DNA from: Pseudomonadota bacterium | GTDB lineage: Bacteria; Pseudomonadota; Alphaproteobacteria; Rhizobiales; Phreatobacteraceae | Assembly: GCA_023416965.1 (NCBI GenBank) | Contig: JAEZGJ010000236.1 | Coordinates: 1 to 8,958, forward strand | DNA length: 8,958 nt | Direction of reading: 5' to 3' | Part shown: positions 1 through 6,337 of the stretch, piece after piece | Position numbering within the stretch: position 1 is the first letter of the stretch | Layout: every line of letters starts with the position of its first letter | Notes under the pieces: generated by a model | Database searches by the model: none | What the model saw: only the letters and a program-made list of their open reading frames with translations | Told to the model about the DNA's origin: nothing | Made by a program: the position numbers and the translations under genes

Positions 1-10
1 GTGCTGTCCT

Positions 11-937
11 TCAGGCCCCCAGCGACCCCGGCACGATCCCCTCCGGGAGGGCGGCGACATGGGCGGCGACCGCTCCCGCCGTCGTCAGCCAGATGTCGTC
101 GCCCCGCGCCACGACATGGGCGAGGGCCCGCCTCAGCTGGCGCAGGCGGTAGGGCTGACCGACGATGTAGGGGTGCAGGGCGATGCCCATGACCAGCGGC
201 ATGGCGCGCGACTGTTCCAGCATCTCATCGAACTGGTCGATGATCATGTCGGCGAACTGGGCGGCGGAATCCTTGCGGGCGACGATGGCGGGGATGTCGT
301 TCAGCTCCTGCGGATAGGGCACGGAGAGGATGCGCCCGCCGCCGCGGGTGGAAAACCAGACCGGCTGGTCGTCCTGGCACCAGTCGAGGAGGTAGGTGTA
401 GCCGTTCTCGGCGAGGAGGTCGGGCGTCACCGGGCTCTGGGAGATCCAGGGGCCGAGCCAGCCCTTCGGCGCCCGTCCCTCGGCTCCGGCGATCACCGCC
501 GTCGTCTCGGCGATGAGCGCGGCTTCGCCGGCCTCGTCCAGAATGCCCTGGCGCTCGGAATTGGTGCGGCCGTGGCCGAGGACCTCGTCGCCGCGGGCGC
601 GGAAGGCATCCATCACCTCGGGGCAATAGGCGTAGATGGAGGAATTGACGAGGACGGAGGCGGGCAGGGCGAGGGCGTCGAAGAGCTCGATCATGCGCCA
701 GACGCCGACCCGGTTGCCGTAGTCCCGCCAGGCGTAGTTCAGCACGTCCGGCTGCGGTCCGCCGGGGGCGAGCTCGGCGCCGAGGCCGGTGCCGAAGGCG
801 AAGTGCTCGAGGTTGACGCCGAGATAGACGGCGAGCCGCCTGCCGCCCGGCCAGTCATAGACGGGCCGGCGGGTGATGGCGCTGTAGGCATAGCGGCCGT
901 GGGAGGGCAGGTCCGGCGGGGTCGGCGATGACGTCAT
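11..937 (-). CDS. Polysaccharide deacetylase family protein (NodB-homology fold)
   Basis: The predicted protein has 308 residues and matches the cytoplasmic polysaccharide-deacetylase-fold proteins related to PuuE-type allantoinases. Family hallmarks are visible: HGRYAYSAI near the N-terminus, GVNLEHFAF, an HGRTN motif with H122, a DWCQDDQP segment, and LHPYIVGQP with H255. The usual NodB Asp-Asp metal motif is absent and an N-x-E stretch stands at that place, which I recall as normal for this subfamily. These enzymes act on C-N bonds in amides or N-acetyl groups, but the substrate cannot be read from the sequence. The reading frame stays open for 40 codons upstream. I chose the ATG at 937 because the family begins just before the HGRY motif, although no good Shine-Dalgarno precedes it. 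There is no signal peptide. The gene is divergent from the dehydrogenase gene, so a shared catabolic role is possible but unproven. Confidence 0.85.
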   Translation of the reverse strand: MTSSPTPPDLPSHGRYAYSAITRRPVYDWPGGRRLAVYLGVNLEHFAFGTGLGAELAPGGPQPDVLNYAWRDYGNRVGVWRMIELFDALALPASVLVNSSIYAYCPEVMDAFRARGDEVLGHGRTNSERQGILDEAGEAALIAETTAVIAGAEGRAPKGWLGPWISQSPVTPDLLAENGYTYLLDWCQDDQPVWFSTRGGGRILSVPYPQELNDIPAIVARKDSAAQFADMIIDQFDEMLEQSRAMPLVMGIALHPYIVGQPYRLRQLRRALAHVVARGDDIWLTTAGAVAAHVAALPEGIVPGSLGA

Positions 938-1095
938 GGTCGCAAGGGCTCGGCAGGAAAGGGGGAGAGTGGCGAAAGGCCATGGGAGGAGGCAAGCGCC
1001 GTGCCGCGGCAGCGGCATGTGGACCACCCGTGCGGCGGTATTGCCTTCGCCGGACACATGGGGATGATCGGCCCGCCCTCGAGACCGGATGATCC
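938..1095. promoter_or_regulatory. Divergent intergenic region between deacetylase and dehydrogenase genes
   Basis: This 158 bp gap must hold the start signals for both flanking genes. It contains a compact dyad at 1002-1017, with arms TGCCGC and GCGGCA around GGCA, and a 10 bp palindrome TGCCGCGGCA nested at 1002-1011. This could be an operator for a regulator controlling both genes. I found no convincing -35/-10 pair, and Shine-Dalgarno signals are weak on both sides. The dyad may be chance in GC-rich DNA. Confidence 0.3.
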
Positions 1096-2067
1096 ATGAC
1101 CGCCTTTCCCGCCCTGTCCGACCTGACCATCGGCTTCGGCCATTCCGCCTACCGGCTGGGCGAGGAATTCGCGCGCCGCAACACCGGCATCCGCTTCGAG
1201 GAGTTCCGCTCGGCCGCCGAGTTCCACCAGCGCATCGGCGATTTCGACGTGGTCTGCGTCTCCGCCTTCTGGCGCAATGCGCCGCTAGAGCAGGCCGGCA
1301 AGCTGCGCTTCATCCAGTCGGTCAGCGCCGGCATCGACGTCTTCGGCCTCGACGCGCTGAAGGCTCGCGGCGTGCGCCTCGCCAGCGCCCAGGGCGCCAA
1401 TGCCATCGCGGTCGCCGAGCACGCCATGGGCCTGACCCTCGCCCTGTCGCGCATGATCCACACCGCCCGCGACAACCAGGCCCGCAAGCACTGGCGCGGC
1501 ATGATCTCCGACCCCGCCGCCCGCGAGGACGAACTCGCCGGCAAGACCCTGCTGATCGTCGGCCTCGGGGGCATCGGCGGGCGCCTCGCCCGCTTCGCCA
1601 AGGCCTTCGACATGCGGGTCGTCGGCCTCAAGCGCGACACCAGCGTCAAGGTCGAGAATGTCGATGCGCTGGTCGGCCCGGCCGACCTCGACAGGGCGCT
1701 GGGTGAAGCCGACATCGTCGCGCTCACCTGCCCGCTGACGCCCGAGACGGAGGGGCTGATCAACGCCGCCCGCCTGAAGGCGATGAAACCGACCGCCCAT
1801 CTCATCAACTGCGCCCGCGGCAAGGTGGTGGACGAGGACGCGCTGATCGACGCACTGAGGGCCGGCACCATCGCCGCCGCGGGCCTCGACGTGACGCGGG
1901 AGGAGCCGCTGCCGGAGGCTTCGCCGCTCTGGACCATGGAGAATGTGCTGATCACGCCCCATACCGGCGGCGAGACGGCCTCCTACGAGCGGCGCGTGAT
2001 CGACCTGCTGGTGGAGAATATCGGCCGGCTGTCACGTGGCGAGCCGCTGGTGAACGGCATCGTCTGA
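1096..2067 (+). CDS. D-2-hydroxyacid dehydrogenase family protein
   Basis: The 323-residue protein belongs to the NAD(P)-dependent D-isomer 2-hydroxyacid dehydrogenases, which interconvert 2-oxoacids and D-2-hydroxyacids in the cytoplasm. The Rossmann glycine motif GLGGIG starts at residue 156. The expected catalytic triad is present: R241 in NCARGKVVDE, E270 in REEPLPE, and H289 in ITPHTGG. Length is normal for the family. The strand after the glycine motif reads VVGLKRD, with Lys-Arg where an acidic residue normally binds the NAD ribose, so NADP(H) use is possible. The ATG at 1096 starts the family-like N-terminus. A nearby ATG at 1089 is in another frame, and the Shine-Dalgarno is weak. 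The substrate is not identifiable; glyoxylate, hydroxypyruvate and other 2-oxoacids are all possible. The next gene starts 69 bp downstream on the same strand. Confidence 0.92.
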   Translation: MTAFPALSDLTIGFGHSAYRLGEEFARRNTGIRFEEFRSAAEFHQRIGDFDVVCVSAFWRNAPLEQAGKLRFIQSVSAGIDVFGLDALKARGVRLASAQGANAIAVAEHAMGLTLALSRMIHTARDNQARKHWRGMISDPAAREDELAGKTLLIVGLGGIGGRLARFAKAFDMRVVGLKRDTSVKVENVDALVGPADLDRALGEADIVALTCPLTPETEGLINAARLKAMKPTAHLINCARGKVVDEDALIDALRAGTIAAAGLDVTREEPLPEASPLWTMENVLITPHTGGETASYERRVIDLLVENIGRLSRGEPLVNGIV

Positions 2068-2136
2068 GCCCGACCGGCCGCGGGCTCACCTTCCAGGTTG
2101 CGTTTCCCAAGGGGATGCACCCACACTCGACGGGCG

Positions 2137-3090
2137 ATGATTCTCTCCCGTGGTCGAGGTCGATGGCTGGCGACCGTCGCGGGGCTGGCGATGGCCCTCG
2201 CCGCTCCGCCGGGCGGATCACGGCCTGCGGCGGCGCAAGCGGTCACGACGCTCACCTACCAGCTCCCCGGCGGCGACCGCTCGGTCCTGGTGACGGATTT
2301 CGCCCGCGGGCGCCCGGCGCCTCTCGTCATCGTGCTGCATGCGGCGGAAGGCTCGTCGGAGCAGATCCGCCGCTACCTGACCTGGGACGAGATCGGCAAG
2401 CGCGAGCGCCTGCTCGTCGTCTATCCGCAGGGGGTGCGGGGCGGCTGGAACGACGGCAGGCCGGCGGACGGGCGGCGCTTCAACCCGCTCGCCCGCGTCG
2501 ACGACGTCGGCTTCATCCGCAACATGGTCGCCGACCTCAATAACAAGGGGCGGATCGACCGGCGGCGGGTCTATCTCATCGGCGTCTCGGCCGGTGGCCA
2601 CATGGCGATCCGGCTGATCTGCGAGGCGAGCGACCTCTTCGCCGCGGCGGCCCCGATGCTCGCGACGCTCGCGGCGCGCTGGACCTTCCACTGCCCGGGC
2701 CAGCCCATGCCGGTCCTGCTGGTCAACGGCACCGAGGATCCGATCACGCCCTGGGGCGGGCGCGCGGGGGGCGTCGATCCCGACAGCGCGCTGGCCTCCG
2801 TCAACGCCACCTTCGCCTTCTTCCGCAGCCGCAACGGCTGTGCCTCGGCCGGCGAGCGGCCGCTGCCGGAACAGGAGACCTCCGACAATTCGCGGGTGCA
2901 CCTCGCCGAGGGCACCGGCTGCCACCACCCGGTGAGGCTCTATCGTGTCGAGGGGGGCGGCCACCACACGCCGACAGGTCTGGAGCGGCGGCAGCGGCCG
3001 CCGATCGGCGCGCTGCTCGGCCAGCAGAACCACGACATCGAGACGGACGAGGAAATCTGGGCCTTCTTCGCCGACAAGCGGCGACCCTGA
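2137..3090 (+). CDS. Secreted alpha/beta-hydrolase esterase, LpqC / PHB depolymerase-like family
   Basis: The 317-residue protein matches the COG3509 (LpqC) group of secreted esterases, which includes feruloyl and acetyl-xylan esterases and extracellular poly(3-hydroxybutyrate) depolymerases. The N-terminus is a signal peptide: a basic RGRGR stretch, a hydrophobic WLATVAGLAMALAA core and a probable cleavage after AAAQA near residue 35. The catalytic triad is visible as S151 in GVSAGG, D201 in NGTEDPITPWGG and H276 in GGGHH. Other family marks are VLHAAEGSSE, YPQG, GWNDGR and DDVGFI. The open frame could begin at TTG 2098, but that would put a long charged stretch before the signal peptide, so ATG 2137 is preferred. 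The product should act outside the cytoplasmic membrane on ester-linked polymers or small esters. A role with the phasins elsewhere in the window is not implied, because phasins coat intracellular granules. It converges with the YHS-domain gene. Confidence 0.87.
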   Translation: MILSRGRGRWLATVAGLAMALAAPPGGSRPAAAQAVTTLTYQLPGGDRSVLVTDFARGRPAPLVIVLHAAEGSSEQIRRYLTWDEIGKRERLLVVYPQGVRGGWNDGRPADGRRFNPLARVDDVGFIRNMVADLNNKGRIDRRRVYLIGVSAGGHMAIRLICEASDLFAAAAPMLATLAARWTFHCPGQPMPVLLVNGTEDPITPWGGRAGGVDPDSALASVNATFAFFRSRNGCASAGERPLPEQETSDNSRVHLAEGTGCHHPVRLYRVEGGGHHTPTGLERRQRPPIGALLGQQNHDIETDEEIWAFFADKRRP

Positions 3091-3102
3091 GGGGTTTCAG
3101 GG
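3085..3102. terminator. Short inverted repeat spanning two convergent stop codons
   Basis: CCCTGA (3085-3090) and TCAGGG (3097-3102) form a 6 bp stem around GGGGTT. The TGA of the esterase gene is in the left arm and the stop of the minus-strand YHS gene is in the right arm. It may act as a weak bidirectional terminator or a 3'-end RNA stabiliser for both transcripts. There is no T-run, so termination is uncertain. Confidence 0.35.
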
Positions 3103-3609
3103 GACGAGTTGGGCCTTGACGGTCGGCCAGCGGACCTCCGCGCGGTCGAGCGCGTGTTCCGGGTCGGCGGCGAAGGCATCCCGGTTCGCCTCGGAATGGA
3201 AGACGTAGAGGCGGTCGCGGTAGAGCACCCAGACCGAAGGATGGCCGGCGGTCGGCAGGCCGTTGCCGATGGCGACGGGATCGTAGCCGCCGAAGCGTGG
3301 CTCGTAGACCGACGGGTCCTGCATGAAGGCCTCGCGGTTGCCCTCATTGACGAAGCGCCAGGTGGCCCCGGACCAGGAGAGCTCATAGGTGGGCGAGCCT
3401 TGGCGCGGCTCCCGCTCGGTGAAATAGGCCACGGGATCGAAGCCGTAGATGGCGAGGCCGGTGAGGCGATCGGTGACGATGCGCTCGGTGGTGGCGGCGC
3501 GGGAGCCGGACTCGCCGGTCATGCCGATGAGGACGGCGATGCCGGCATAGAGACCGGTGATGGCCAGGGTCCAGGCGAGCGGGCGCAGGAATTGCCTCAA
3601 CACCGACAT
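3097..3609 (-). CDS. Membrane-anchored YHS-domain protein
   Basis: The 170-residue protein has one hydrophobic segment at about residues 11-30 (LAWTLAITGLYAGIAVLIGM), probably an uncleaved anchor that puts the rest outside the cytoplasm. A YHS-type domain follows at about residues 51-110, marked by YGFDPVAYF, WRFVNEGNREAFMQDP and GGYDPVAIGNG. A second shorter stretch, RLYVFHSEANRDAFAADPE, repeats the same pattern at about residues 130-155, so the protein looks like one and a half YHS units. YHS domains occur in metal-handling and redox-linked proteins, but this protein has no cysteine, so a Cys-based metal site is excluded and its biochemical role is unknown. The ATG at 3609 is preceded by GGTGAG about 3 bases upstream. 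The gene is divergent from eipA, across a dyad-rich gap. Confidence 0.82.
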   Translation of the reverse strand: MSVLRQFLRPLAWTLAITGLYAGIAVLIGMTGESGSRAATTERIVTDRLTGLAIYGFDPVAYFTEREPRQGSPTYELSWSGATWRFVNEGNREAFMQDPSVYEPRFGGYDPVAIGNGLPTAGHPSVWVLYRDRLYVFHSEANRDAFAADPEHALDRAEVRWPTVKAQLVP

Positions 3610-3784
3610 GATCTCACCCGAATCTCGTCCCTCAAGGTCCCTGGACCATGCTTCCAGAGGGTAACTTCTTCCTTACCGCGACCGGCTAAATCCCGGTCTG
3701 GTGACCAGATGGTTACCATCCGCAGCTAGCATGGACCAAACCGACCGGGAGCCGTCCGGCCCCGGACCCTTTCGAGAGGTGAGC
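3610..3784. promoter_or_regulatory. Divergent control region between the YHS-domain gene and eipA, with clustered dyads
   Basis: This 175 bp gap contains several dyads. GGTCC/GGACC lies at 3636-3647. GGTAA/TTACC lies at 3660-3677 with an 8-base gap. Two tandem TGGTnACCA units lie at 3699-3707 and 3710-3718, with centres exactly 11 bp apart. The left unit extends to a 13 bp dyad (3697-3709) and the right to ATGGTTACCAT (3709-3719). One helical turn between centres suits side-by-side binding of a dimeric repressor or activator. TTACCAT also resembles the TTAACCAT half-site of CtrA, which has been reported to control eipA in Brucella, but it is one base short. No clear -35/-10 pair is seen. Confidence 0.45.
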
Positions 3785-4384
3785 ATGCGCCATCCCACGT
3801 CCTTCGACCGCCGCACGATCGTTGCCGGCCTCGGTGCGTCGTTCCTCGTCGGCCTCCACCAGGACGCGCTCGCCCAGCGCTCCTACGAGTCGCAGTCGCC
3901 CCAGACCTTCTCGGGCAACGAGGTGGTCTCGGCCGGCCACCGGTTCTTCGGCGGCACCAGCCGCGGCCTCGCCAATCTCGTCGAGCGCGCAACGCGCCAG
4001 TGGGGCCGGCCGAGCGCCTATATCCTCGGCCAGGAGGGCTCGGGCGCCTTCGTGGCGGGCCTGCGCTACGGCGAGGGCATGCTCTACACCAAGGGCGGCA
4101 GCGACGCGAAGGTCTACTGGCAGGGCCCCTCCCTCGGCTTCGACTTCGGTGGCGACGGCGCGCGCACCATGATGCTGGCCTACCGGGTCCGCGACGTGTC
4201 AGACCTCGAGCGCCGCTTCGTCGGCATCGACGGCTCGGCCTATCTGGTCGGCGGCCTCGGCATGACGGCGCTGGGTGCCGACAACATGCTGGTGGTGCCC
4301 ATCCGCACCGGCGTCGGCGCCCGCCTCGGGGTCAACGGCGGCTATCTGAAATTCACCTCGCAGCCGACCTGGAATCCCTTCTGA
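3785..4384 (+). CDS. eipA: EipA family periplasmic envelope-integrity protein (DUF1134)
   Basis: The 199-residue protein matches DUF1134, named EipA in Brucella. There it is a periplasmic small beta-barrel protein that supports envelope stress resistance. The N-terminus has a signal peptide with cleavage probably after ALA at residue 30 and a mature start at QRSYES. It carries an Arg-Arg pair (FDRRTIV) before the hydrophobic core, resembling a Tat signal. The mature region shows the family's glycine-rich segments: FSGNEVVSAGHRFFGGTSRG, YILGQEGSGAFVAGLRYGEG and GGLGMTALGADNMLVVPIRTG, ending in TWNPF. The ATG at 3785 is chosen over upstream in-frame codons because GAGAGGTGA sits just before it and the signal peptide begins there. 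Length is normal. EipA is largely restricted to Alphaproteobacteria, which supports the taxonomic reading. The next gene starts 112 bp downstream on the same strand and could share the transcript. Confidence 0.9.
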   Translation: MRHPTSFDRRTIVAGLGASFLVGLHQDALAQRSYESQSPQTFSGNEVVSAGHRFFGGTSRGLANLVERATRQWGRPSAYILGQEGSGAFVAGLRYGEGMLYTKGGSDAKVYWQGPSLGFDFGGDGARTMMLAYRVRDVSDLERRFVGIDGSAYLVGGLGMTALGADNMLVVPIRTGVGARLGVNGGYLKFTSQPTWNPF

Positions 4385-4423
4385 GCCGACCGGGTGATGC
4401 AGGGGTCGTGACTGACGCAGCGT

Positions 4424-4441
4424 CCGCGGCACTTTCCGCGG
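4424..4441. repeat. CCGCGG inverted repeat after eipA
   Basis: Two CCGCGG units (4424-4429 and 4436-4441) are separated by six bases and can form a GC-only hairpin 40 bp after the eipA stop. There is no T-run. It could attenuate transcription into the coiled-coil gene or stabilise the eipA transcript. In DNA this GC-rich it may also be chance. Confidence 0.25.
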
Positions 4442-4496
4442 CCGCTGTGGCGTGGCACAAGGGTGCCGGCCCGGCAGCAGGGGGAGACGCGCAGTC

Positions 4497-5888
4497 GTGA
4501 CCATCGAGACCGCCATGGTCTTCGTCCTGGGCTTCGTCGTCGCCGCATTGCTTTCGCTGGCGCTGATGGGCGCCGTCTGGCGGCGCGCCGTGCGCCTGAC
4601 GACACGGCGGGTGGAGAGCGCCGTTCCCCTCTCCATGGCCGAGATCAAGGCCGACAAGGACCAGGTGCGCGCCGAGGCCGCCCTCGCCATCCGCCGGGTG
4701 GAGATCGAGGCGGAGAAGCTGCGCGAGGCGGCAAACCTACACACGATCGAGATCGCCCGCCGCACCGAGACGATCCGCGACCTGAACCTGGAGCTGGACG
4801 CACGCGCGGCCCGCATCGCCGCACTGGAGAGCGACAAGGCACGCCTCGAGGCGGACGTCGCCGCGCTCGAGGCAACGGTGGCCGCCCGGATCGAGGAGAT
4901 CGCCGCCGCGGGGCGCGAGATCGCCATGCGTGACGCCGCGTTCTTGGCGCTGAGCAGCGAGCACGAGGCCAAGGTCGCCGAGAGCGACGGCCAGCGGGTG
5001 GAGATCGTGGCGCTTCGCACCCAGGTCGACAACCAGCGCAACCAGATCGGCAAGCTCTCGGCCGACCTCGCGACCGCCGAGGCCGATCTCGCCGGGCACC
5101 GCATGTCCTACGCCGAGACCTCCAATCTCCTGACCTCCGAGCGCCAGCGCCTCGCGGACCTGCAGGCGACGCTGCGGAAGGAGCAGGAGACCCAGGCGGC
5201 GCTGAAGGCGGATCTCGCCGAGACCGGCCGGACATTGGCCGAGACCGCGACGCAGCTCTCCGCCGAGCGCAAGCGCGCCGGCGAACTGACGGGGGAGGTC
5301 AAGACCCTGCAGGCCCGGCTCGCGGCGGAGGAGAAGCGGGCGGCGAGGCTGGAGGGCGAGCGCGACGGCTTGCAGCAGACGCTGGCGGAGGAGAAGGAAC
5401 GGGCGGGACGCGAGCAGGCGGCCCGCGATGCCGCCGAGCGCAGTCTCGCCAGGGTCGAGGCCGAACGCGACCGCGCCCGCCGGGAGGTGGACGAGGTGAA
5501 GGAACGCAGCGCGGAGACCGCGCGCAAATTGCAGATCGCGGCGGAGACTGCGCTGGCGGAGAAGAACGTGCTCGAAGGATCACTCGCCAAGGTGCGCGAG
5601 GACCGCACCCGCATCCAGCGCGAGGTGGCGGCGCTGACGAAGCTCGCGGAAAGCGCCGCGGCGCGCGAGGCGGGCGAGGATGCGGAGCTGCGCGCGCGCA
5701 TCGACGACGTGGCGATCGAGGTGGCGCGGGTCACCGCGATGCTGGAGGGCCCGGGCTCGCGGATCGACCAGATCCTCGCCGCGAGCCCTCCGGCGCCGGG
5801 CGGCCGGCGGCGGCGGAACGACCTGCCGCTCGCCGACCGCATCCGGGCCGTGCTGGAGGCGAGCCGCGGCAACCAGGCCGCGGAGTAG
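4497..5888 (+). CDS. Membrane-anchored long coiled-coil protein of unknown function
   Basis: The 463-residue protein has one N-terminal membrane segment (about residues 7-27), then RRAVRLTTRR, whose positive charge places the remainder in the cytoplasm. The conserved-looking stretch PLSMAEIKADKDQVRAEAAL follows. From about residue 50 to 405 the protein is almost continuous charged coiled coil rich in Ala, Glu, Arg and Leu. The C-terminus has a short region, VARVTAMLEGPGSRIDQIL, then a Pro/Gly/Arg linker and LPLADRIRAVLEA. I recognise the N-terminal pattern from uncharacterised rhizobial proteins but know no function. Scaffold or cell-envelope organisation roles are plausible. The GTG at 4497 is preferred because AGGGGGAG lies 10 bases upstream and the product then starts right before the membrane helix. 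An open frame from 4452 and an ATG at 4515 are the alternatives. It converges with the DUF1127 gene 12 bp away. Confidence 0.85.
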   Translation: MTIETAMVFVLGFVVAALLSLALMGAVWRRAVRLTTRRVESAVPLSMAEIKADKDQVRAEAALAIRRVEIEAEKLREAANLHTIEIARRTETIRDLNLELDARAARIAALESDKARLEADVAALEATVAARIEEIAAAGREIAMRDAAFLALSSEHEAKVAESDGQRVEIVALRTQVDNQRNQIGKLSADLATAEADLAGHRMSYAETSNLLTSERQRLADLQATLRKEQETQAALKADLAETGRTLAETATQLSAERKRAGELTGEVKTLQARLAAEEKRAARLEGERDGLQQTLAEEKERAGREQAARDAAERSLARVEAERDRARREVDEVKERSAETARKLQIAAETALAEKNVLEGSLAKVREDRTRIQREVAALTKLAESAAAREAGEDAELRARIDDVAIEVARVTAMLEGPGSRIDQILAASPPAPGGRRRRNDLPLADRIRAVLEASRGNQAAE

Positions 5889-5900
5889 CGCCTGCGGCGA

Positions 5901-6131
5901 TCAGGAGCCGCGGCGGCCGTAGCGGGCGACGCGCTCGATCTCGCTGCGCTCGATGCCCATGTCCTTGAGGAGGGCAGGGCCGACCTCGTTCAGATCACGG
6001 ATGGCGCGGCGGATGCGCAGGTGCTCGCGGACGGCCGCGACGAGGCTAGATATCCCGGCGAAGAGGCGGGCCGGCGCGATTGCGGCAGGTGACGAGAGAC
6101 TGGTGGACAGGTGGCTGGCGGACAGCGACAT
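5901..6131 (-). CDS. DUF1127 small protein
   Basis: The 76-residue protein ends in a typical DUF1127 domain (about residues 35-72): RIRRAIRDLNEVGPALLKDMGIERSEIERVARYGRRGS. The first 25 residues are Ser/Ala-rich and the next stretch, LFAGISSLVAAV, is amphipathic or mildly hydrophobic. The domain is small, arginine-rich and helical. Members in Alphaproteobacteria such as CcaF1 of Rhodobacter have been linked to RNA binding and turnover, so a small post-transcriptional regulator is a reasonable guess. The ATG at 6131 has GGAG about five bases upstream (minus-strand 6140-6137). That sequence lies at the edge of a long-range inverted repeat that could hide it. Its upstream neighbour on the same strand is the phasin gene, but a strong hairpin and a plausible own promoter lie between them. 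Confidence 0.88.
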   Translation of the reverse strand: MSLSASHLSTSLSSPAAIAPARLFAGISSLVAAVREHLRIRRAIRDLNEVGPALLKDMGIERSEIERVARYGRRGS

Positions 6132-6138
6132 GGGGGCT

Positions 6139-6208
6139 CCAACGGTTCGGTTCGGGTGAATGGCTTTTCCCGCGCCGGCGTTGCTGCAGTGCGGGAGCGA
6201 ACCGTTGG
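6139..6208 (-). promoter_or_regulatory. Nested stem-loop leader that could hide the DUF1127 ribosome binding site
   Basis: CCAACGGTTCG (6139-6149) and CGAACCGTTGG (6198-6208) are perfect 11 bp reverse complements separated by 48 bases. An inner perfect 6 bp stem (6168-6173 with 6191-6196) is nested between them. In the minus-strand transcript the 3' arm ends in UUGG, and its last two G are the first two bases of the GGAG Shine-Dalgarno. Folding would restrict ribosome access to the start codon at 6131. The loop of the inner stem contains most of a GCACTGCAGCA motif. Whether the structure forms in the cell is inference. Confidence 0.5.
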
Positions 6209-6218
6209 TGGTGTTTCA

Positions 6219-6248
6219 ATTGTAGATGGTTCAACGGGCGCGCATCAA
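6219..6248 (-). promoter_or_regulatory. Candidate sigma-70-type promoter of the DUF1127 gene
   Basis: On the minus strand, TTGATG (6248-6243) and TACAAT (6224-6219) are separated by 18 bases. The -10 differs from TATAAT at one position and the -35 from TTGACA at two. Transcription would start near 6212, a few bases before the first arm of the leader stem-loop, so the whole structure would be transcribed. The -35 overlaps the strong hairpin at 6237-6265. Confidence 0.4.
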
Positions 6249-6265
6249 AAATTATGATGCGCGCC
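6237..6265. terminator. Perfect 11 bp inverted repeat downstream of the phasin gene
   Basis: GGCGCGCATCA (6237-6247) pairs perfectly with TGATGCGCGCC (6255-6265) around a 7-base AT loop. It lies 72 bp after the stop of the minus-strand phasin gene, where a terminator would be expected. No T-run follows on the minus strand, so it could instead be an RNA-stabilising 3' hairpin or a protein-binding operator. Its left arm overlaps the candidate -35 of the DUF1127 promoter. A weaker GCGCG/CGCGC dyad lies at 6307-6325, just after the phasin stop. Confidence 0.5.
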
Positions 6266-6337
6266 ATCAGCGGCGCCCGGCATCGCCCTCACGGGCCAGG
6301 CCATCAGCGCGAATTGAACCCGCGCCTCAGCCCCCGT

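Noticed and set aside
59..931. Long plus-strand open frame opposite the deacetylase gene
   Set aside because: It lies antisense to a gene with clear family motifs. Its product is Gly/Ala/Val/Asp-rich with no recognisable domain, as expected for a shadow frame in GC-rich DNA.
2098..2136. TTG at 2098 as start of the esterase gene
   Set aside because: It would place about 13 extra residues, including RGCTHTRR, before a well-formed signal peptide that begins at ATG 2137.
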